A stretch of DNA of 64,000 nt, from NCBI GenBank assembly GCA_963837105.1, contig CAWIMG010000002.1, positions 28,632-92,631 of the forward strand. Direction: 5' to 3'. Made by a program: the position numbers and the translations under genes. Under the pieces are notes generated by a model. That model was not told the origin of the DNA. It saw only the letters and a program-made list of their open reading frames with translations, and made no database searches. Of the stretch, positions 26,374 through 37,581 are shown piece after piece. The stretch's first letter is position 1; every line of letters starts with the position of its first letter. This DNA is from UBA9676 sp963837105. Its GTDB lineage: Bacteria > Actinomycetota > Actinomycetes > Streptosporangiales > Streptosporangiaceae.

Positions 26374-26883
26374 GTGGCGCAGGGACTGGGACGCGTGCTG
26401 GTGGTGGATGACGACGAGGTCATCCGCCAGCTCATCGCGGTCAATCTCACCCTGGAGGGCTTCGACGTCGCCACCGCTGTGGATGGCCAGGATTGCCTGG
26501 ACAAGGTGATCGCCATCGGCCCGGACGTGATCACCCTGGACGTCATGATGCCGCGGCTGGACGGCTGGGTGACCGCCAGCCAGCTCCGCCGCAACCCGCA
26601 GACCAGCGGCATCAAGGTGGTGCTCATCACCGCCCGCGCGCAGGAGGATGACAAGCTGCGTGGCCGCCAGATTGGCGTGGACGCCTACCTGACCAAGCCG
26701 TTCGACCCGACCGAGATGATCCGGGTGGTCCGTGAGCTGGCCGGCCACGGCCCCGGCGAGCCCGGGCCCCCGGACCAGCGCGAGTCCGAGTCCCCGGCCG
26801 GGCGCGAGCCTGAGCCCCCGGACCAGCGCGAGCCCGGGCCCCACGGCCCCAGCGTGCCCGAGCGTCCCGGCCCGAGCGACTGA
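26374..26883 (+). CDS. Single-domain response regulator
   Basis: 169 residues from GTG 26374, seven bases after TACCCT, hence probably leaderless. The CheY-like receiver (residues 5-120) has Asp12/13, phospho-acceptor Asp56 (VITLDVMMPRLDGW), Thr86 and Lys108 (AYLTKPF). There is no DNA-binding domain; instead the tail of ~50 residues is repetitive and rich in Pro, Glu and Gly. No sensor kinase is adjacent. It probably acts through protein contacts. Confidence 0.9.
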   Translation: MAQGLGRVLVVDDDEVIRQLIAVNLTLEGFDVATAVDGQDCLDKVIAIGPDVITLDVMMPRLDGWVTASQLRRNPQTSGIKVVLITARAQEDDKLRGRQIGVDAYLTKPFDPTEMIRVVRELAGHGPGEPGPPDQRESESPAGREPEPPDQREPGPHGPSVPERPGPSD

Positions 26884-27014
26884 GCACCCTGACCAGATCG
26901 CCTGGCCACCCCGCCTATGCTGAGCGGCACGCGCATGCCGCGCCCGCCCTGCGCCAGGCCGCCGATGATGCCTGCCCTGGCCGCTGACCGCCAGCAACCC
27001 CGGGGGAAACTGCC

Positions 27015-28430
27015 GTGAGCCGCGTCGCCCACCCAGCCGGACCGCGCCACGCTGACGTGCTGCCGCCGGATCACCCGCCTGCCCCGCCCGCGGATCTCAA
27101 CCTGCTGGATCCGGCGGTCTGGCCGCGCGGTGCCCACCGGGCCGGTGGGGTGCTCCAGCTGGGGGGTGCCGACGTCCGGGATCTGGCGGCCGAGTTCGGT
27201 ACCCCGGTGTTCGTGCTGGACGAAGCGGATTTCCGCGGCCGCTGCCGGGACTTCCGGCAGGCGTTCGGCGACAGTGCGGCCGTTTTCTACGCGGCCAAGG
27301 CGTTCTGCAGCAAGGCGGTGCTGCGCTGGGCGAGCGAGGCCGGCCTGGGTATTGATGTCTGCACGGGCGGGGAACTGGGCGTCGCGCTGGCGGCGGGGGT
27401 GCCCCCGGCGACGATCACCTTCCATGGCAGCAACAAGCTGGTGGCAGAACTGGAGCAGGCGCTGGCCGTCGGTGTCGGGCATATCGTGGTCGATTCGTTC
27501 GCGGAGATCGCGCGGCTGGCCTACCTGGCCGAGGAAAGGGAGCGCCAGGCGCAGCCGGGCCAGGCCGCCCCGGTGCCGCAGGTGCTGGTCCGGGTGACCA
27601 CCGGGGTCGAGGCGCACACGCACGAGTTCGTCGCCACCGCCCATGACGACCAGAAGTTCGGCTTCTCGCTCACCTCGGGTGCCGCCGACGAGGCCGTCGC
27701 CCGGGTGCTCGCCGCGCCCGGGCTGCATCTGGCCGGGCTGCATTCGCACATCGGTTCCCAGATTTACGACGCGGCCGGGTTCGATGTGGCTGCCCAGCGG
27801 GTGCTCGACCTGGCCGCCCGGGTACTCGCCGAGCACGGTGCCCAGATCGATGAGCTGAACCTGGGCGGCGGGTTCGGCATCGCCTACACGCCCGCCGACG
27901 ACCCGGCGGACATCGGCGTCATCGCGGAGAACCTGCGCGAGATCGTCCGCAGCCGCTGCGCGGCGGCCGGGCTGGCAATCCCCAGGATCACGGTCGAGCC
28001 GGGGCGGGCGATCGCCGGCCCGGGCACCGTTACCCTGTACGAGGTCGGGACGGTCAAGGACGTGGACGGGCTGCGCAGCTACGTCAGCGTGGATGGCGGG
28101 ATGAGCGACAACATCCGCACCGCGCTGTACGGGTCCGAGTACACCTGTGTGCTGGCCTCCCGCGAGTCGGCGGCGCCGCCCATGCTCTCGCGGCTGGTCG
28201 GCCGGCATTGCGAAAGCGGTGACATCGTGGTCAGGGACACCTACCTGCCCGCCGACCTGGTGCCGGGGGACCTGGTCGCGGTGGCGGCCACCGGTGCCTA
28301 CTGCCGCTCGATGGCGAGCAACTACAACTACGTGCCACGGCCGCCGGTGGTGGCGGTCGGCGGCGGGCCCGCCCGGGTGCTGCTGCGCCGGGAGACCCTG
28401 GCCGACCTGATGGCGCTGGACCAGGGGTGA
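27015..28430 (+). CDS. lysA: Diaminopimelate decarboxylase
   Basis: Last step of lysine synthesis (meso-DAP to lysine). 471 residues, PLP-dependent, type III fold: Lys95 (FYAAKAF) binds PLP; HSHIGSQ, the glycine-rich LNLGGGFGIAYT, EPGRAIAGPG and the partner-subunit site CESGD are all present. The ~45-residue N-terminal extension is rich in Pro. A GTG start follows GGGGGA. It heads the run lysA-hom-thrC-thrB, the order seen in many actinobacteria, joining lysine and threonine/methionine supply. Confidence 0.96.
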   Translation: MSRVAHPAGPRHADVLPPDHPPAPPADLNLLDPAVWPRGAHRAGGVLQLGGADVRDLAAEFGTPVFVLDEADFRGRCRDFRQAFGDSAAVFYAAKAFCSKAVLRWASEAGLGIDVCTGGELGVALAAGVPPATITFHGSNKLVAELEQALAVGVGHIVVDSFAEIARLAYLAEERERQAQPGQAAPVPQVLVRVTTGVEAHTHEFVATAHDDQKFGFSLTSGAADEAVARVLAAPGLHLAGLHSHIGSQIYDAAGFDVAAQRVLDLAARVLAEHGAQIDELNLGGGFGIAYTPADDPADIGVIAENLREIVRSRCAAAGLAIPRITVEPGRAIAGPGTVTLYEVGTVKDVDGLRSYVSVDGGMSDNIRTALYGSEYTCVLASRESAAPPMLSRLVGRHCESGDIVVRDTYLPADLVPGDLVAVAATGAYCRSMASNYNYVPRPPVVAVGGGPARVLLRRETLADLMALDQG

Positions 28431-28470
28431 CCCGGAGACCAGGGGTGACCCGGAGATCCGGGGTGACCAG
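28425..28470. repeat. Short tandem repeat at the lysA-hom junction
   Basis: GGGGTGACCCGGAGA occurs two and a half times in a row with an 18-bp period. The first unit carries the lysA stop codon. The repeat keeps a frame open upstream of hom but the GTG at 28487, after AGGAGAGG, is the likely start. Confidence 0.75.
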
Positions 28471-28486
28471 GAGAGGTGAGTCGAAG

Positions 28487-29779
28487 GTGAGCCAGCCAGT
28501 GCGAGTCGCGCTGCTCGGCTGCGGCGGGGTCGGCTCGGAGGTGTACCGGCTGCTCGGCCGGCAGGCCGCCGACCTGGCCGCGCGGATCGGTGCCCCGCTG
28601 GAGGTGGCCGGGGTGGCGGTGCGGCGGCCGGGCCGGGTGCGCGCCGTGCCGGTGGACCCGGCGCTGCTCACCGACGACGCCATGGCCCTGGCCACCCGGC
28701 CGGACGTGGACATCGTGGTCGAGGTGATCGGCGGCATCGAGCCCGCCCGGTCGCTGCTGCTGGCGGCCATGAAGAACGGCAAGTCGGTGGTGAGTGCCAA
28801 CAAGGCGCTGCTGGCCGAGGACGGCGGCACGCTGCACCAGGCCGCCCGGGACGCCAGGACCGACCTGTACTACGAGGCGGCGGTGGGTGGCGCGATCCCG
28901 CTGCTGCGGCCGCTGCGCGAGTCGCTGGCCGGCGACGCGGTGCGCCGCGTGCTCGGCATCGTCAACGGCACCACCAACTACATCCTCGACCGGATGGACA
29001 CCTCCGGCGCGGGCTTCGCCGACGCACTGGAGGAAGCCCAGGCGCTCGGTTATGCCGAGCCCGACCCGACCGCCGACATCGAGGGCTTCGATGCGGCCGC
29101 CAAGGGCGCGATCCTGGCCAGCCTGGCCTTCCACAGCGAGGTCACCGCGGCCGGGGTGTTCCGGGAGGGGATCACCGGCGTCACCCAGGCCGACATCGCC
29201 AGCGCCCGCACGCTCGGCCACGTGGTCAAGCTGCTGGCCATCTGCGAGCGCAACGAGGCCGGCGTCTCGGTCCGGGTCCACCCGGCGATGATTCCGCGCA
29301 GCCACCCGCTGGCCGGCGTCCGTGAGGCCTACAACGCCGTTTTCGTGGAGGCCGAGTCGGCCGGGCGGCTGATGTTCTACGGGGCCGGGGCGGGCGGGCA
29401 GCCGACCGCCAGCGCGGTGCTCGGTGACGTCGTCGCGGTGGCGCGCAACCAGCTGGCCGGCACCCGCGGCCCGGACGCCACCACCTACGCTGACCTGCCG
29501 GTGCTGCCGATGGGGCGGGCGCTGACCCGCTACCACGTCGCGCTGGACGTGGCCGACCGGCCCGGTGTGCTGGCCCAGGTGGCCCAGTCGTTCGCCCGGC
29601 ATGAGGTGTCCATCGAGGCGGTCCGGCAGGAGGGCCGCGGCGACGACGCCCAGCTGGTCATCGTGACCCACACGGCCCCGGACGCCGCGCTGGCCAGCTG
29701 TGTGGACGATCTCCGCGCGATGGCCGTGGTCCGCGCGGTGGCCAGCGTGATGCGGGTCGAGGGGGATGGGGAGGCATGA
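28487..29779 (+). CDS. hom: Homoserine dehydrogenase
   Basis: Reduces aspartate semialdehyde to homoserine, the branch point to threonine and methionine. 430 residues: NAD(P)-binding VALLGCGGVGSEVYRL near residue 11, VVSANKALLAEDGG, the catalytic region EAAVGGAIPLLRPLRESLAG with GIVNGTTNYIL, and a C-terminal ACT domain (VALDVADRPGVLAQVAQSFA) for threonine feedback. The start was chosen for the AGGAGAGG site ten bases upstream. It overlaps thrC by 4 bp. Confidence 0.95.
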   Translation: MSQPVRVALLGCGGVGSEVYRLLGRQAADLAARIGAPLEVAGVAVRRPGRVRAVPVDPALLTDDAMALATRPDVDIVVEVIGGIEPARSLLLAAMKNGKSVVSANKALLAEDGGTLHQAARDARTDLYYEAAVGGAIPLLRPLRESLAGDAVRRVLGIVNGTTNYILDRMDTSGAGFADALEEAQALGYAEPDPTADIEGFDAAAKGAILASLAFHSEVTAAGVFREGITGVTQADIASARTLGHVVKLLAICERNEAGVSVRVHPAMIPRSHPLAGVREAYNAVFVEAESAGRLMFYGAGAGGQPTASAVLGDVVAVARNQLAGTRGPDATTYADLPVLPMGRALTRYHVALDVADRPGVLAQVAQSFARHEVSIEAVRQEGRGDDAQLVIVTHTAPDAALASCVDDLRAMAVVRAVASVMRVEGDGEA

Positions 29780-30840
29780 CCTCCCGGGTGGCCTGGCCCG
29801 GCGTGATCAGGCACTACGCCAAACGCCTGCCGGCCGTGCCCGACTCGCGGGTGGTCACGCTGGGCGAGGGCGCCACCCCGCTGCTGCCCGCGCCGGTGCT
29901 GTCCGCCCGCACCGGCTGTGAGGTGTACCTGAAGGTGGAGGGGGCCAACCCGACCGGCTCGTTCAAGGACCGCGGCATGACGGTCGCGGTCAGCGTGGCG
30001 GCCGCGGCCGGCGCCACCGCCGTCATCTGCGCCTCCACCGGGAACACCAGCGCCAGTGCCGCCGCCTACGCGGCCCGGGCCGGGCTGAAGAGTGCCGTGC
30101 TGGTGCCCCGCGGCAAGATCGCGCTGGGCAAGCTGGCCCAGGCGCTGGTGCACGGGGCAGCGCTCCTCCAGGTGGACGGCAACTTCGATGACTGCCTGGA
30201 ACTGGCCCGCAAGCTGGCCGCCGACTACCCGGTGACGCTGGTCAACTCGGTCAACCCGGACCGGCTGGCGGGCCAGAAGACCGCCGCGTTCGAGATCGTC
30301 GAGGCGCTCGGCGACGCCCCGGACGTGCACTGCCTGCCGGTCGGCAACGCGGGCAACATCACCGCCTACTGGCGGGGTTACCGCGAGTACGCCGAGGCCG
30401 GGCTGGCCACCCGCCGCCCGCGCATGTTCGGCTTCCAGGCCAGCGGCGCGGCGCCGATCGTGCGCGGCGAGCCGGTGCTGGCGCCGGTCACCATCGCGAC
30501 CGCGATCCGGATCGGCAACCCGGCCTCGTGGCAGGCGGCCGAGCAGGCGCGCGATGAATCCGGTGGCGTGATCGACTCGGTGACCGACCGCCAGATCCTC
30601 GCCGCCTACCGGCTGCTGGCCGGCCAGGAGGCCGTGTTCGGCGAGCTGGCGTCCGCGGCCGGGGTCGCCGGGCTGCTGCAGGCACGGGAGAAAGGGCAGC
30701 TTGACGCCGGATGCCGGGTCGTCTGTACGATCACCGGCAACGGACTGAAGGACCCGGACTGGGCGGTTTCGGCCGCGCCGGCCCCGGTGACCGTGGCCGC
30801 CGATCCAGCTGCGGCCGCGGCCGCGCTGGGGCTGGCCTGA
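29776..30840 (+). CDS. thrC: Threonine synthase
   Basis: Converts O-phosphohomoserine to threonine with PLP. 354 residues; Lys64 in TGSFKDRGM binds PLP; CASTGNTSASAAAYAARAG binds the phosphate; PVGNAGNITAYWRGY is the glycine-rich cofactor loop. The length is that of the short, one-domain class. ATGA overlap with hom indicates translational coupling. Confidence 0.96.
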   Translation: MTSRVAWPGVIRHYAKRLPAVPDSRVVTLGEGATPLLPAPVLSARTGCEVYLKVEGANPTGSFKDRGMTVAVSVAAAAGATAVICASTGNTSASAAAYAARAGLKSAVLVPRGKIALGKLAQALVHGAALLQVDGNFDDCLELARKLAADYPVTLVNSVNPDRLAGQKTAAFEIVEALGDAPDVHCLPVGNAGNITAYWRGYREYAEAGLATRRPRMFGFQASGAAPIVRGEPVLAPVTIATAIRIGNPASWQAAEQARDESGGVIDSVTDRQILAAYRLLAGQEAVFGELASAAGVAGLLQAREKGQLDAGCRVVCTITGNGLKDPDWAVSAAPAPVTVAADPAAAAAALGLA

Positions 30841-30875
30841 CCACCGCCGCGGGCCTGAGCCCTCAGGGGGACAGC

Positions 30876-31922
30876 GTGAACTGGTCGCCACGGCCCGTGC
30901 GCGTGCAGGTGCCCGCCACCAGCGCCAACCTGGGGCCTGGCTTCGACACGCTGGGCCTCGCGCTGTCCCTGCACGACCAGGTGGAGGCCGAAGTCACCGG
31001 CGGCGGGCTGGCCATCGAGGTGACCGGCCAGGGCGAGGACACCCGCGCCGCCGGGGAGGCGCACCTGGTGGTGCGGGCCATGCGCGCCGGGTTCGCCGCC
31101 CTCGGCGGCCAGCCGCCGGGGATCGCGTTGCGCTGCGCCAATGCCATCCCGCACGGGCGGGGGCTGGGTTCCTCGGCGGCGGCCATCTGCTCCGGCCTGC
31201 TGGCCGCCCGTGCCCTGGTCATCGGCGGCGAAACGGCGCTGCCCGGCGAGGCACTCTTCCGGCTCGCGGCCGAGCTGGAAGGGCACCCCGACAACGCGGC
31301 CGCCTGCCTGGCCGGCGGTATCACCATTGCCTGGACCCCCCGGGCCGGGGCGGTGGGCGGGCCTCCCGCTGACGGCGGGCCGCGGATGCTGCGGCTGCCG
31401 GTGCCGGCCGGGCTGCGGGCGGTGCTGTGCATGCCGCCGTTCCCGCTCGCCACCACGGCGGCCCGGCAGGTCCTGCCCGCGGCCATCCCGCATGCTGACG
31501 CGGCGGCCAACGCGGCGCGCAGCGCGCTGCTGGTGGCGGCCCTCACCGGGGCAGCCGAGGTGCTGTTCACGGCGACCGAGGACTTCCTGCACCAGCCGTA
31601 CCGCGCCGCCGTTATGCCGGATACCGCCGAGCTGGTGGCCAGGCTGCGGCGGGCGGGCCTGGCCGCGGTGGTGTCCGGGGCGGGCCCGGCGGTGCTGGTG
31701 CTGGCGTTCGAGGGCCAGGGGCCGCCGCTGGCGGCGGTGGATTCAATCGCCCGCGGAACGGGTATCGACTGGCACATAACCCCCCTGGAAGTAGATCGGC
31801 AGGGTGGGCACGTCCGGCAAGGTGGACCGGGCGGCCGCCTGCCCGGGAACAGCCCGGAAGAACCGTCCCGGACCACCGGCCGGGAGCCGGGCGCCCGGTC
31901 ACGCGGGCGGGTCCCCGCATGA
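30876..31922 (+). CDS. thrB: Homoserine kinase
   Basis: Phosphorylates homoserine for threonine synthase. GHMP-kinase fold, 348 residues: VPATSANLGPGFDTLGLALS, the ATP loop IPHGRGLGSSAAAICSGLLA, EGHPDNAAACLAGG and the C-terminal VVSGAGPAVLVLA motif. Residues after ~305 (RQGGHVRQGGPGGRLPGNSP...) are a low-complexity Arg/Gly/Pro tail beyond the usual length. A GTG start follows CAGGGGGA. Last gene of the threonine operon. Confidence 0.95.
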   Translation: MNWSPRPVRVQVPATSANLGPGFDTLGLALSLHDQVEAEVTGGGLAIEVTGQGEDTRAAGEAHLVVRAMRAGFAALGGQPPGIALRCANAIPHGRGLGSSAAAICSGLLAARALVIGGETALPGEALFRLAAELEGHPDNAAACLAGGITIAWTPRAGAVGGPPADGGPRMLRLPVPAGLRAVLCMPPFPLATTAARQVLPAAIPHADAAANAARSALLVAALTGAAEVLFTATEDFLHQPYRAAVMPDTAELVARLRRAGLAAVVSGAGPAVLVLAFEGQGPPLAAVDSIARGTGIDWHITPLEVDRQGGHVRQGGPGGRLPGNSPEEPSRTTGREPGARSRGRVPA

Positions 31923-32376
31923 CCCGTCAGCTCCTGCGCGACGCACGACCACTGTCGAGGAATGCCGTGGGCTCTGGAGGTGTTAAGCTTGGTGCCGCAC
32001 CAGATGCCCCGCCGCGGGGACAGGTGCTCACCTGTTACTTGCCGCGAGGCCGGCCACCTGGTCGGCGGCGGCTGGTGATTCTCCGTCAACTCCCCGGGTC
32101 GTTCCCGCCACTCCGCGTACGCCAGCGCTGGAGCCGGCAACCAGAACCGGGAACCGGGCGGAGGCCCGGGTGTGCCGTCCTGGCTACCCGGGTGTGCAGT
32201 GAACCTTCTGCCTTGACCGCAGACGCCGGATTAGCTGCCCGGAGGGATCGCCGGCCACAGCGGCGGCGCGGCAAGACAGACAGGTGAATAATCTGGCCCG
32301 GCCAGTTCGCCGGGCCGCGACATCGGGTTGCCCGGTCACTACAAGGCCGGGGCCCGCGCGCAGGGAAGGACCCCTT
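31923..32376 (+). promoter_or_regulatory. Promoter and leader region of rho
   Basis: 454 bp with no gene. GGAGGTGTTAAGCTTGGTG (31976 on) is AT-rich for this genome and holds a TTAAGCT -10-like box, so the transcript would carry a leader of about 390 bases. Long rho leaders serve autogenous control in other bacteria; here this is inference. A frame open from 32284 gives an unlikely N-terminal extension. Confidence 0.45.
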
Positions 32377-34287
<1,911 letters not shown>

Positions 34288-34324
34288 GCAGGCGGGAATC
34301 TCCAGGCCCCGGACCGTGTTCTGG

Positions 34325-34424
34325 GTCTGGCACACTGGTAAGCCGAGACAGCCCGGTACCGGTTCACGCCAGGGCGGAGCGATCCGCCTGGCGACCCGGC
34401 GACCGGCGAGGCGGGAGTAGTGAC
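34325..34424 (+). promoter_or_regulatory. rpmE leader, candidate L31 autoregulatory structure
   Basis: The 137 bp between rho and rpmE contain CGCCAGGGCGGA (34367-34378) facing TCCGCCTGGCG (34383-34393), a strong stem with one bulge 30 bases before the start codon. Ribosomal-protein leaders of the L31 class are described in Actinobacteria; the position fits but I cannot check the consensus. It may also end the rho transcript. Confidence 0.4.
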
Positions 34425-34643
34425 GTGAAGCCTGACATCCACCCGGACTACGTGGTGACCACGGTGACCTGCACCTGCGGGAACACCTTCACCACCCGGT
34501 CCACCGCGAGCAACGGCGTGATCCACGCCGACGTTTGCTCGAATTGCCACCCCTTCTACACCGGCAAGCAGAAGATCCTCGACACCGGTGGCCGGGTGGC
34601 CAGGTTCGAGCGCCGGTTCGGCAAGAAGGCGGCCGGCAAGTAG
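34425..34643 (+). CDS. rpmE: 50S ribosomal protein L31 (zinc-binding form)
   Basis: 72 residues. The zinc ligands of the C+ form are present (TCTCGNTF and VCSNCHPF). Bridges the ribosomal subunits. The usual position next to rho and prfA. Because the protein holds zinc, cells often replace it by a C- paralog under zinc limitation; no such paralog is in this window. Confidence 0.97.
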   Translation: MKPDIHPDYVVTTVTCTCGNTFTTRSTASNGVIHADVCSNCHPFYTGKQKILDTGGRVARFERRFGKKAAGK

Positions 34644-34647
34644 CTTT

Positions 34648-34693
34648 CCAGGATCACCGTGCCCGGCAACTGGCCTGGGCACGGTGATCCTGG
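34648..34693 (+). terminator. Strong rho-rpmE terminator hairpin
   Basis: CCAGGATCACCGTGCCC (34648-34664) pairs perfectly with GGGCACGGTGATCCTGG (34677-34693) around a 12-base loop. The stem begins 4 bp after the rpmE stop. No T tract follows, as is common in high-GC actinobacteria. Confidence 0.85.
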
Positions 34694-34786
34694 CCGTTGA
34701 CGGGCGGGTTCGCGCCCGCGCCGCGCAGCCACGCGGCGGCCCGCCGGCGGTGCGGACTGGCAGCTGCGCCCGGGAAAGGAGGCACG

Positions 34787-35854
34787 GTGTTCGAGCGGCT
34801 CGCGGAACTCGCTGATGAGCATGCCCGGCTGGAGCATGACCTGGCCGACCCGGCCGTGCACACCGACCCGGAGCGGTCCCGCAGCCTGGGCCGCCGCTAC
34901 GGCGAGCTGACCCCGGTCGTGGCCGCCTACCGGCAGTGGCAGCAGACGGTGGCGGACGAGGAGACGGCCCGCGAACTGGCCATCGCCGACGAATCGTTCG
35001 CGGCCGAGGCCGAGCAGCTGGCCGCCCGCCGGGCCGAGCTGGAAGACCAGTTGCAGGGCCTGCTGGTGCCCCGGGACGCCAACGACGGCAAGGACGTCAT
35101 CCTGGAGGTCAAGGCGGGGGAGGGCGGCGAGGAATCCGCGCTGTTCGCCGGTGACCTGCTGCGCATGTACCTGCGCTACGCCGAGCGCAAGGGCTGGCAG
35201 ACCGAGGTGCTCGACGCCACCATGACCGGGCTGGGCGGCTACAAGGACGCGACGGTGGCGGTCAAGAGCCAACGGGGCGGCGACGGGGTGTGGGCCAGCC
35301 TGAAATATGAGGGCGGGGTGCACCGGGTGCAGCGGGTGCCGGTGACCGAGTCGCAGGGGCGCATCCACACCTCCGCGGCGGGTGTGCTGGTGCTGCCGGA
35401 AGCCGACCCGGTGGACGTCACCATCGAGCCGGCCGACCTGCGGATCGATGTGTTCCGCTCCTCCGGCCCCGGCGGCCAGAGCGTGAACACCACCGACTCC
35501 GCGGTCCGCATCACCCACCTGCCGACCGGAATCGTGGTCTCCTGCCAGAACGAGAAGAGCCAGCTGCAGAACAAGGAGCAGGCGCTGCGCATCCTGCGCG
35601 CCCGGCTGCTCGCCCAGGCCCAGGCCGACGCCGAGGCACAGGCCGCGGCCGAGCGCCGCAGCCAGGTCCGGACCGTGGACCGGTCACAGCGGGTGCGCAC
35701 CTACAACTTCCCGGAGAACCGCATCTCCGACCACCGGGTCGGGTACAAGGCGCACAACCTGGACCAGGTGCTCGACGGCGACCTGGACGCGGTGATCCAG
35801 GCGCTCACCGACGGCGACCGGTCCAGCCGGGCGGCCGGCGACGACGGGGCCTGA
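34787..35854 (+). CDS. prfA: Peptide chain release factor 1
   Basis: Reads UAA and UAG stops. 355 residues from GTG 34787, which has a near-perfect AAAGGAGG site. The stop-recognition motif is RVPVTESQG (PVT in place of PAT or PXT variants), and the peptide-release loop is SSGPGGQSVNTTDSAVRITH with the GGQ that PrmC methylates. The N-terminal coiled coil is standard. PrmC follows 6 bp later, so enzyme and substrate are co-expressed. Confidence 0.96.
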   Translation: MFERLAELADEHARLEHDLADPAVHTDPERSRSLGRRYGELTPVVAAYRQWQQTVADEETARELAIADESFAAEAEQLAARRAELEDQLQGLLVPRDANDGKDVILEVKAGEGGEESALFAGDLLRMYLRYAERKGWQTEVLDATMTGLGGYKDATVAVKSQRGGDGVWASLKYEGGVHRVQRVPVTESQGRIHTSAAGVLVLPEADPVDVTIEPADLRIDVFRSSGPGGQSVNTTDSAVRITHLPTGIVVSCQNEKSQLQNKEQALRILRARLLAQAQADAEAQAAAERRSQVRTVDRSQRVRTYNFPENRISDHRVGYKAHNLDQVLDGDLDAVIQALTDGDRSSRAAGDDGA

Positions 35855-35860
35855 CCACCA

Positions 35861-36718
35861 GTGACGCTGCTGCTGGACGAGATCGCGGTCGCCACCATCC
35901 GGCTGGCCGAGTCGGGCATCGACTCGCCGCGCACCGACGCCGAGGTCATCGCCGCGCACGTGCACGGGGTCAGCCGGACCGAACTGCATCTGGTCGCCGA
36001 TGGCCAGTTCGACCCGCGGTTCTGGAACGAGGTCGCCCGCCGGGAGGCCCGGGAGCCGCTCCAGCACATCACCGGGCTGGCCGGATTCCGCTACCTGGAG
36101 GTCGAGGTCGGGCCCGGGGTGTTCGTGCCCCGCCCGGAGACCGAGGTGATGACCGGCTGGGCGGTGGCGGCGCTGCGGGCCATGGACGTGGCCGAGCCAC
36201 TGGTGGCCGACCTGGGCACGGGCAGCGGGGCGATCGCGCTGGCGATCGCCCAGGAGGTGCCGCGGGCGCGGGTGCACGCGGTGGAGGCCGACCCACTGGC
36301 CCGGCGCTGGGCCGAGCGCAACATCGCGCGCTGGGCCGCCAGCGCCCCGCACACCCGGGGCCGGATATCCCTGCACGCGGGCGACTTCGCCAGTGCACTG
36401 CCAGCCCTGGACGGCACGGTCGATCTCGTTATCAGCAACCCTCCCTACATCCCGGTGGGCGCGGCCGTGCCCCCGGAGGTGGCCGAATACGATCCGGCCG
36501 GTGCGCTGTGGGGCGGGGCAGACGGGCTGGACGCGATCCGGGTGATCGAGGGCACGGCGCGCCGGCTGCTGCGAGAGGACGGGCTGGTCGCGGTCGAGCA
36601 CGGAGCGCCGCAGGGAGCGGCGGTCTACTGGGTCTTCGCCGAGGAACGGGGCTGGCGGGACACGCGCAACCACAAGGATCTGGCCGGCCGGGACCGGTTC
36701 GTCACCGCCCGCGGGTAG
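35861..36718 (+). CDS. prmC: Release factor glutamine methyltransferase
   Basis: Methylates the GGQ glutamine of release factors. 285 residues: N-terminal helical domain, HITGLAGFRYLEVEVGPGVF and PRPETEV, SAM motif VADLGTGSGAIALAIAQEVP, and the glutamine-binding NPPY (VISNPPYIPVGAAVP). GTG start; directly after prfA. Confidence 0.96.
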   Translation: MTLLLDEIAVATIRLAESGIDSPRTDAEVIAAHVHGVSRTELHLVADGQFDPRFWNEVARREAREPLQHITGLAGFRYLEVEVGPGVFVPRPETEVMTGWAVAALRAMDVAEPLVADLGTGSGAIALAIAQEVPRARVHAVEADPLARRWAERNIARWAASAPHTRGRISLHAGDFASALPALDGTVDLVISNPPYIPVGAAVPPEVAEYDPAGALWGGADGLDAIRVIEGTARRLLREDGLVAVEHGAPQGAAVYWVFAEERGWRDTRNHKDLAGRDRFVTARG

Positions 36719-36787
36719 CGGGCGCGGCGGGCTGGCGGGGGAGAGGTGGCGCCGGGACGGGCACGGCCAGTGGCAGGATGGGCAGCC

Positions 36788-37447
36788 ATGAGCACACGGT
36801 TCGACTGCAGTGACCCGGCCCAGCGCGCGGCGGGCATCGCCGAGGCGGCCGCCGTCCTGCGCAAGGGTGATCTGGCCGTGATGCCGACCGACACGGTCTA
36901 CGGGGTGGCCGCCGACGCGTTCTCCCCGGCCGCGGTGGCCGGCCTGCTCGCGGCCAAGGGCCGGGGCCGGGATATGCCACCGCCGGTGCTGGTCGGGACC
37001 GTGCGCGCCGCCACCGCCCTGATGGAGGACCTGACCGCGCCCGGCAAGGACCTGATCGAGGAGTTCTGGCCCGGCGGTCTCACCCTGGTGGTGCGGGCCA
37101 ACCGGAGCCTGATCTGGGATTTGGGGGACACCAAGGGCACCGTCGCGGTCCGCATGCCGCTGCACGAATTCGCGCTCGACCTGCTGAAGGAGACCGGGCC
37201 GCTGGCGGTGAGCAGCGCCAACCGGGCGGGTGAGCGGCCGGCCACCACCGCCGGCGGCGCGCAGGAGCAACTGGGCGATGCGGTCTCGGTCTACCTCGAC
37301 GGCGGTCCCTGCCCCGGCGAGGTACCGTCCACCATTGTCGATGTGACCGGCGGCGTCCCCCGGCTGCTGCGGGCCGGGGTGGTGCCGGCGGATCGGCTGC
37401 GGCAGGTCGTGAATCTGATCGCGGACGATGACACGGCGCCGGGTTAA
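36788..37447 (+). CDS. L-threonylcarbamoyladenylate synthase (Sua5/YrdC/YwlC)
   Basis: Makes the activated threonylcarbamoyl for t6A37 in tRNAs reading ANN codons. 219 residues; KGDLAVMPTDTVYGVAADAF is the signature, then KGRGRDMPPPVLVG, EEFWPGGLTLVVRA, SSANRAGERPATTA and STIVDVTGGVPRLLR. Only the YrdC domain is present, without the C-terminal Sua5 domain. ATG 36788 lies six bases after CAGGAT, possibly leaderless. The conserved place after prmC. Confidence 0.95.
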   Translation: MSTRFDCSDPAQRAAGIAEAAAVLRKGDLAVMPTDTVYGVAADAFSPAAVAGLLAAKGRGRDMPPPVLVGTVRAATALMEDLTAPGKDLIEEFWPGGLTLVVRANRSLIWDLGDTKGTVAVRMPLHEFALDLLKETGPLAVSSANRAGERPATTAGGAQEQLGDAVSVYLDGGPCPGEVPSTIVDVTGGVPRLLRAGVVPADRLRQVVNLIADDDTAPG

Positions 37448-37548
37448 TCCCGGTTTCGGCGGGGATGTTAACGCCGGGGGCAATCTGCGGCCGACCCGCG
37501 CGGCCAGCGGCACGTGAGCGGGGGCCAGGTGCCCTAGAGTGGATCGCG

Positions 37549-37578
37549 ATGCTCGCAGAACCAGGCCAGCCGTGGTGA
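37549..37578 (+). other. Nine-codon upstream ORF before the wecA-like gene
   Basis: ATG 37549 encodes MLAEPGQPW and stops 3 bp before the next ATG. TAGAGT (37535-37540) eight bases ahead would make it the leaderless first codon of the transcript. The next gene could be translated by re-initiation. Inference from position only. Confidence 0.35.
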
Positions 37579-37581
37579 GCC

